Positions 58,185-64,000 of a DNA stretch of 64,000 bases are shown here, in pieces. The stretch's first letter is position 1; each line of letters begins with the position of its first letter. The notes below the pieces were generated by a model. It ran no database searches, had not been told where the DNA came from, and saw only the letters and a program-made list of their open reading frames with translations. Source of the DNA: Zygaena filipendulae. Lineage: Eukaryota; Arthropoda; Insecta; Lepidoptera; Zygaenidae. The stretch lies in the NCBI GenBank assembly GCA_907165275.2, contig OU015674.1, positions 3,657,001 through 3,721,000 of the forward strand. Reading direction: 5' to 3'. A program made the translations under genes and the position numbers.

Positions 58185-58358
58185 AGGAGTGAAGCCCAAG
58201 ATTTTCTCGTCACATTTCTGTCAAGTCTCACATTCTCTTTCAACGCCGTTTTACGGGACCCAAATAAAAATACACACAGATAAGAAATAGACCATTGATC
58301 ATCATATTATTTCCTTTTTGCTGTCCGTTCTGACAGGACATTGTGGTCGGTTGCTGTA

Positions 58359-58477
58359 CAGTCAGCATTAAAGATATGTAATACCATTGATATTCATCGA
58401 GTCTCGCAGCAATAGTAAATAGTAAAGTTGAACTACTGACAAAAATGCTTACTTACATATCTTTTTGATGTTGACTG
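58359..58477. mobile_element. Small TIR MITE with TA duplications
   Basis: CAGTCAGCATTAAAGATATG faces CATATCTTTTTGATGTTGAC-TG (one small indel), and TA stands outside both ends (58357-58358, 58478-58479). About 119 bp; Tc1/mariner-type by its duplication and CAGT tip. Confidence 0.75.
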
Positions 58478-58479
58478 TA

Positions 58480-59242
58480 CGCACGCACCATAAAGGCGCG
58501 CTTTGAAGAATAAGTTTTAACATAGCTAATTTATTGTTGTCTTCTCTCAAAGCTTTCTGAGTAGAGTGTAAAAGAGATAGATACTGCAGCGTGCACACTT
58601 TCGTATTTTTCTGTCTTCTCCTCCAAAATATGGCCGATTTATTATTGTAAGTATATTTATATTATAAGTACATAGACAAAAATTAATCAGAAAATACGAA
58701 AAAAAAAATCTTTATTTTTTTTTCTTTCATTAAGCTACAAGACTGGACTGAATACTAAAATTTGGTTGGCAAACCCGTTTTGATAAAGTTGAATTTCTCT
58801 TCAATTATTAGACAAAGCCACAGCACAAGGCGGACGTCCAGTCTTGCCGGAGCGGCCAGTCCAAAGACCAACGTCTACTTGCAACGAACTATTATTTATT
58901 CATTACAAACATTAGCATAATCAATGAGATGTTGCAATGCAAACAATTCTGTGTAGTAAAAAGACTTTATGTATCTACTACACATTGAAGCAAGGCATAG
59001 CATTGGAAGTAGCAACGGGTCAGTTACAGGCGTAGCGGCCTTTACTGTGATAAACAAAATTAAATGTAAAGTAAACCCGGACACCGTGGTGAGATAGTAC
59101 ATAGTTGTATTCGTCACTATTATAACTAAACTAAAATTCTCGGCGATCAGTTCCGAAATCATATAAAAGTATAATGTATATCATAAGAGTTGAACTTTGA
59201 TATCGAATTTTGCGATTTTGTATGATGATAATATTATAGATC
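58480..59242. other. Gene-free interval
   Basis: An 88-codon minus frame (58896-59162) has no recognisable domain. No repeat recognised. Confidence 0.35.
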
Positions 59243-59360
59243 AAAAAGATTTATAATAATAAATAATAATGAATTCTTTATTTGCATAAGACATAGTTTG
59301 TAATGATGGTACATAATATAAGAGTAAAATAGTCCTCATGTCCTGTCATTAGGTGACATG
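59243..59360 (-). mobile_element. Probable retroelement 3' end
   Basis: Minus strand reads toward GCAAATAAAGAATTCATTAT and an ATT-rich tail, like a polyadenylation-signal-bearing LINE 3' end. Weaker than 11093 and 32732. Confidence 0.4.
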
Positions 59361-59676
59361 CAAAATTATAGATCAAGAAACAAGCAAGGGCCAACTTAGA
59401 CCGTCCTATAAAAAACTGCTGCAGCTTAACCCGTAATAACAGTAGACTGTGCTAGATAAGTTTATTACAAAACTTCGACGATAATTAAACCTCCGTTATC
59501 GATACATCTAAGCAAATTGCTAATCTTTTTTATAATACTCGTATACGTATTTTTTTCATCAACGACGTTAAGTACGAAAGAAAGTTTTTTAACTACATGT
59601 TGGTGTAATGAACAAGCAACGAACGATATGCTTGATTTTTTATTTTCAAGTAGAAAATTTCAAAATTTTACACATA
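59361..59676. other. Gene-free spacer
   Basis: An 80-codon plus frame starting at 59517 runs into the next HLE, so it is not a gene. Confidence 0.35.
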
Positions 59677-59805
59677 CTAGCTATTTCAAATTCTGGGACA
59701 AAAATGACCCTATGTCCTTTTGTATGAAAAAATTCCATGATGATCGGCTGAGTGGTTAAGGCGTGAAAGCCAAACCAAACAACTAACTACAATTCGCATT
59801 TATAA
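59677..59805 (-). mobile_element. Helitron-like element (HLE), palindrome deleted
   Basis: On the minus strand: AATTGTAGTTAGTTGTTTGG, CTTTCACGCCTTAACCACTC, AGCCGATCATCATGGAATTT, then CCCAGAATTTGAAATAGCTAG. The GC palindrome and hairpin are missing, although CTAG (59677-59680) remains. Confidence 0.55.
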
Positions 59806-60388
59806 TAATTTTGCAAAAAGAATAAGAATTTAATAAAGACTCGAGAAGCCTCAAAAAAAGTTCAAAATTATTTCAAGTGTCATAGAAATAGAAAGTAAAA
59901 AACATTTTAAAATAAGAACCCGCTGAGAATAATAAAAATATAGAAACGATTTGTTCATGCGTAAATTCAAAACCATATTATACTTTCAAAATTATATATT
60001 TTTTAAAGTATAACAAATACTAATCTATCACCTTTAACTTGCACCAAACAACAACACCAAAGTTCTCATATTAATGTTCAGTTGGCGTGCTACCGTTGGC
60101 AACCCTGGATCGGAGATTAAGTACCAAATTACATAGCTCTACATTAGGGTTAACCATTCATTAAAATAACAGCTAAATATGTTAGTACTTATCCAACTTT
60201 GGGTGATTATCATAAAGATATTTTATTTGAAATGCTCTGAGAACATAAAACAAGAAGTTAATAGGTCAGTCTAATTTTTTTTTTCATAGTGACCACCACG
60301 GAAAAAAGTTTTTATTTAACAGCTATTTTGGCATGATGATAAGATCTGAAGGTCCTCATTACAGTGCTGACCAACTTTATATAAATTA

Positions 60389-60582
60389 CTAACTGTTCCC
60401 TGCGGTTTCACCAGCGTCAATTTCGGAGATCCCGCGGTGATCCCGGAATTAAAGTACCTTATGTACTTTTCTGTATATCTACCCCTGACGTGTATGCAAA
60501 ATTTCATGAAGCTCGGTGGACCCGTTAAGGCGTGAAAGCGTAACAAATAAACGAAACTCACTTTCGCATTTACAATAAGTAA
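60389..60582 (-). mobile_element. Helitron-like element (HLE)
   Basis: On the minus strand: GAAAGTGAGTTTCGTTTATT, TTACGCTTTCACGCCTTAAC, CCGCGGGATCTCCG, GCTGGTGAAACCGCAGGGAA, ending in TTAG for CTAG. Otherwise complete. Confidence 0.65.
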
Positions 60583-61400
60583 GGTATGTTGAATTTATTT
60601 TATCTGTATTTGACAAGAATCAGCTTTCATCTCGAAAATTATTATTACAAATTCCTCTCTCATTACAAATAGATACCGATATCTCCTAAGACAGATTATT
60701 TCGTCCACAGAACAGAAGGAGAGTATTACCGGTTCATAATATAAGTATCAATTTCGTCAAACGTTAAAATAAATTAGCTTGTTCTTTTGCAAACTGTCTC
60801 TTCGGCTGCTAAATTAAACTGTCTTATTAGATAGATCAGCGGTAGGTCGGTTCGTCATTTAAATCTCTATTGAGAGAATTTACTGGGAATTTTAAACACG
60901 CCACCCAAGGGTACGCTAGGATTTTGTTAAAGGGGGGGCAGGCGTAGACAAACCAAGGTAAATGCTGCATGAGCAATGGGACAGGTTACGTTAAAAATTA
61001 CCTAAAAACAAGTCGACGAGGCTCTTATGCTATTTTTCAATCGACAGATTATTTTATTTGCCCATAAATACAAAGATTCCGTTTTTAAGTTATTCTTACC
61101 TTAGGACTAAAATCCCGCATCCGTGTTAGGTAAACAATATACATATATACGACCTACTTTCTGAGCATCAGTGATGAAAAATTAATTTACCATTTGAAAG
61201 GACATATTCGTCGATAATTATAGACGTAGTGTATCTATTTAATAATTCCAATTAAAACGGCTGAATAACGTTTGGTAATAATACCTCACATTTCGAGTTG
61301 AATTCAAAACTACTTGAGACTTTCCCTCTCCACTCATTTTCAAAACAAAACAGCACTTGGTAAAGTCTCGATTGTCGGTAGATGATAAATAGTAATTATT
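60583..61400. other. Gene-free interval
   Basis: No gene or repeat recognised. A G7 run lies near 60932. Confidence 0.35.
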
Positions 61401-62015
61401 TTTTCATTACTCATGCTCGGAAAGTAGGTCTGAAGTTGCCTGAGAAGCGGGTTGAAAGTAGCCCTTTTCAGCCCTAGGGAGAATCGCTTTCAACTGACAA
61501 CTGTCAAATTATTAAAAAAAAACTAGGTCTATTTTCACATTTCTATTGAACCATGTTTCAACTTTCTATACAGCCAGCGCGATGTAAAATTGAAATAACG
61601 TAAAGTTTAAGTAGGTATTAATTAAAATAAAATTCACTCACTTTTTCTTAAGCTAATTCCTATTTATATTTTTTTATTTTCTTTAATGAAAACTTAATAA
61701 TTAAAGAAAATATTTTTTTTAGGTCGCCACAATGTAAATAAAAAATACTGGCTGAATAGCTAGCCGGCCAAAGAAAAAGAAATAGGTGGGAAAGTGTCAA
61801 GCGACTATCCGATCTTCACTCATTTTTTCTTTAGCTAATTCCTATTTTTATTTTGACTTTCCTTGCATTCGTAATGAAAAGCACAGTGTTACCCTCGGGA
61901 GAAAGTAACTTATTTAGTGCCTCGAACTATTGGCGCCCTCGCTACGCTCGGGCGCCAAACCCCGTCTCGGCACTAAATGAGTTACTTTCACCCCTTGGAT
62001 AACAATGTACTATTT
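61401..62015 (+). mobile_element. 0.6-kb hairpin-ended repeat, copy 2
   Basis: Matches 56046-56657 along its length with few differences. The right-end hairpin is better paired here: outer stem AAAGTAACTTATTTAGTGCC against GGCACTAAATGAGTTACTTT, inner stem TTGGCGCCC/GGGCGCCAA. Relative to copy 1, one base pair is switched C-G to G-C (61919 and 61971). No target duplication is evident here. Confidence 0.75.
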
Positions 62016-62096
62016 CACACCACATGCTCGACAATGCCGAATTATATGTCATGTAAACCTTACCGAAAGCAAGACATTACATCTCTTGGCTTTAGC

Positions 62097-62133
62097 CGGG
62101 TTATAATGTTCTATTGAATTTCATTATAACCCG
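62097..62133. repeat. 12-bp stem hairpin
   Basis: CGGGTTATAATG and its exact inverse CATTATAACCCG enclose 13 bases. Part of the hairpin-rich stretch from 61.9 to 62.6 kb. Confidence 0.75.
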
Positions 62134-62220
62134 CTGGTCAATAATGTGATTTTCACTTTCATAATTCTTATTGCTATGTCCATAACGTCTCATTTCGCTA
62201 AACAGAATGTGTTCTCAGCG

Positions 62221-62317
62221 GGCGCGGCCAACTCGATTTTCGAAGACCGAAGCCGTGGCCCACTAGATTCGCAGTGAGACGAACTTCATTTGTTTGTCAA
62301 ATCGAGTAGGCCACGCC
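62221..62317 (-). repeat. 97-nt stem-loop with 19-position closing stem
   Basis: On the minus strand GGCGTGGCCTACTCGATTT pairs with AAATCGAGTTGGCCGCGCC: 18 of 19 positions pair, counting one G-U, with one U-U mismatch. The apical part of about 59 bases contains GGCTTCGG and GTCTTCGAA. Could be a foldback element or a structured RNA; transcription is unknown. Confidence 0.6.
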
Positions 62318-62385
62318 AGCTGAAAGAAGTGGCTATATAGGATCTACTAAGCCTGGTTTTTTATTGTCTCGCATTATGTGAGAAA

Positions 62386-62608
62386 AGTAGAGTATACACC
62401 ACAGGGATAAAACTGTTTTTTTCTTGGGCGCTTGAATCCCTCACTGCACTCAGGACTCAATCTTAATTCCCTCCCTTTGGTCGGGAATTAACTTATAACA
62501 CCCTCGCTGCGCTCGGGAGTTGAATTTGGAGTCCTTCGTTATGTTCAGGATTCAATGTAGCGCCCGTGACATAAAACAGTGCTTTATCCCCTTGGTGTAT
62601 AATCTACT
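62386..62608. mobile_element. Foldback element with a chain of inner hairpins
   Basis: Outer arms AGTAGAGTATACACCACAGG...ATAAAACTGTTTT and the inverse AAAACAGTGCTTTATCCCCT...TGTATAATCTACT. Between them are successive small stems: TTGAATCC/GGACTCAA, TTAATTCCC/GGGAATTAA, ACACCC/GGGAGT and TTGAAT/ATTCAA, two of them with TCRCTGCRCTC loops like that at 61931-61951. Related in design to the right end of the 0.6-kb repeat. Confidence 0.65.
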
Positions 62609-62681
62609 ATTATCGTTTGACGGCTAATGTGAAGACTTTTTCAGTTCGATCATCGAATACTGGTTGGACTATTTGGAACAA

Positions 62682-62859
62682 ACATGTCTGTCTGTCTGAT
62701 CGCGATAAACTCAAAGATTACTGAATGGATTTTCATGCGGTTTCCACCAATAGATAGAGTGATTCAAGAGGAAGATTTTACGTAAGTATAGTTCATCCTG
62801 GAATTCCCGTGGGAATTCCAAAATTAGCGCGGGTGAAACCGCGGAGGACGGCTACCTAG
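62682..62859 (+). mobile_element. Helitron-like element (HLE)
   Basis: TGTCTGTCTGATCGCGATAA head, AATAGATAGAGTGATTCAAG, CTGGAATTCCCGTGGGAATT, GCGGGTGAAACCGCGGAGGA, ending CTAG (62856-62859) before T. Subfamily shared with 57610. Confidence 0.65.
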
Positions 62860-63180
62860 TATTATATATAAAAAAAATCACAACCTTTTTTTCTGTCTTA
62901 GAGTTTAAAATTTTCTTCGTATTTAAAATTAAATGTATGTAAATTGTAAGTGACTGAAAGGATTTGGTTTAAGAATAAATAATAAAGGCAGAGGGTCCCT
63001 GTCAGCTACTAAAATAGCAGGAAATGGTCATCATATGAATGCTTTATGCACTGAAATGTTTGGTGCAAGTTAAAAAGAAAACACTTAAAACAAAAAAGTA
63101 TGTATCAAGCTCATTATGTTACATAACTTGAATAATTCTAGGATGTACACGAAAATATCATCATCTTCATGAAACGACGA
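62860..63180. other. Gene-free interval
   Basis: AT-rich; nothing recognised. Confidence 0.35.
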
Positions 63181-63301
63181 GAATGTATACGTCAATTGAG
63201 GAGAATAATTATTTTCCTTTTTAATGTCAATATCACTGGGATGAATGTATACGACGAATGAGGAGTATAATCAGCCTTTTTTATGTCCTCACTATTGGGA
63301 C
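63181..63301 (+). repeat. Imperfect 62-bp tandem duplication
   Basis: GAATGTATACGTCAATTGAG at 63181 recurs as GAATGTATACGACGAATGAG at 63243. Each is followed by a TTTTTNATGTC block and ACTNTTGGGA/ACTGGGA. The second unit runs on into CACAGGCTTAT, resembling a common lepidopteran dispersed repeat. Confidence 0.55.
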
Positions 63302-64000
63302 ACAGGCTTATCAACAGTAAAGGCTTTATATTGTACAGGTGCAGAAGAGCCTGAAACCGAACTTCCGATTTAAACGCACAAATTCTATCGCCGGTCTACA
63401 ACGGCGTGTAGATACTAAATAATTAAACCTTTACCGACTTAACAGCGTAAGCTTGTAACTTGAGCTCCAAGGTAAGTTCGACTGCAGGTGATTGTAGTAA
63501 AAGACATACTGTTAGTTAAATATTAAAGCAGATAGCAAGAGATCGAGTGCAGCCGACACTGATTGTCTTTACCGTTGACGGTAAATACCATGTGCTGTTT
63601 TTAGGTTCTATAAACGACAATCCAGCTGAACTAAGGTTTTGAAATTAATTCTAAACCCAGTATTGAATCGTCTGTAAAAAAAAAAATTAAACTTACAAGA
63701 ACTTGACAATACCTCATACTACGAAAATGCTGTATACAAAAAAACTATCACAGTCTATTGTAATTATGAAACTGACAATTTCAAAGAAATTTTACGAATT
63801 CGTTATTAATCACATTAAGTCCTTCCATCAAAGTGTGTGAATGTGTTCTAAGTCATTCGTGACGTTTTCTTCCTTATAAAATCCTACTAACGTCTGACTA
63901 AAATGAATCCTTCGCATGAATACCAGCAGCAATAGTTTATACTTAGCAAACGTAACGTACCAACCGACAAACTCCAAGTACATATTTAAGCTGCATCGTT
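63302..64000. other. Gene-free interval to window end
   Basis: No gene, RNA gene or repeat recognised. Confidence 0.35.

Noticed and set aside
1..64000. tRNA, rRNA, microRNA (let-7, bantam, mir-10, iab-4, mir-193 type) or CRISPR features
   Set aside because: I looked for characteristic seeds, tRNA B-box words and spaced repeats and found none. The tRNA-Phe-like sequence at 30299-30311 is only the primer site, without a tRNA body. A covariance-model scan would be decisive.
1..64000. Treating the HLE copies as SINEs or LINE tails
   Set aside because: They lack poly-A or simple-repeat tails and target duplications, and well-kept copies begin TC, end CTAG after a hairpin and sit between A and T, which fits Helitrons better. 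Some decayed copies could still be something else.
1..64000. A new multi-gene defence or metabolic system
   Set aside because: There is no cluster of genes. Apart from the retrotransposon polyprotein and small transposon remnants the window is non-coding.

Overview
The window looks like gene-poor nuclear DNA from a moth or butterfly (Lepidoptera). It is AT-rich, non-coding over almost its whole length, and sprinkled with short elements typical of lepidopteran intergenic or intronic DNA. The main class begins TC...AATATTATAA, carries an internal GAATTCCCGCGGGAA-type palindrome, and ends in a GCGGGTGAAACCGCGG hairpin followed by CTAG. Well-preserved copies mostly sit between an A and a T. These are Helitron hallmarks, and I take them as Lep1-type Helitron-like elements (called HLE below); the family name is from memory. 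I find no complete host gene, no rRNA, no recognisable tRNA or microRNA, and no CRISPR array.

The only long coding region belongs to a BEL/Pao-type LTR retrotransposon at 25605-30755 on the minus strand. It has two LTRs of 438 bp that read as identical by eye, a 5-bp target duplication (ACGCA), a primer-binding site fitting tRNA-Phe, a polypurine tract and one uninterrupted 1090-codon Gag-Pol frame. That frame lacks the reverse transcriptase with most of RNase H, and also the integrase catalytic core. Both losses keep the frame open, so this is a recent, structurally complete but non-autonomous element.

Layout. 1-8.5 kb: HLE copies, one TIR repeat, and a GAGAG/ATGGCG motif cluster. 8.5-9.0 kb: a 516-bp PIF/Harbinger-type element with TTA duplications that still holds a MADF-like exon fragment. 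10-25 kb: many HLEs, a long-arm foldback (13.3 kb), a hAT-type MITE with a perfect 8-bp duplication (20.0 kb), and a two-module HLE (20.6 kb). 25.6-30.8 kb: the BEL/Pao element. 32-34 kb: non-LTR retrotransposon 3' ends. 41-53 kb: several foldback MITEs, a second two-module HLE (47.1 kb), and an HLE that has swallowed a 436-bp (GACG/GACA)n array (47.9-48.4 kb). 56-62.6 kb: two near-identical 0.6-kb elements about 5.4 kb apart, whose terminal hairpins differ by a compensatory base-pair swap, followed by more hairpin-rich DNA.

No set of genes here works as a pathway. The interest lies in non-autonomous mobile elements and in how they are built. Boundaries and similarities were judged by eye; no alignment or database search was run.
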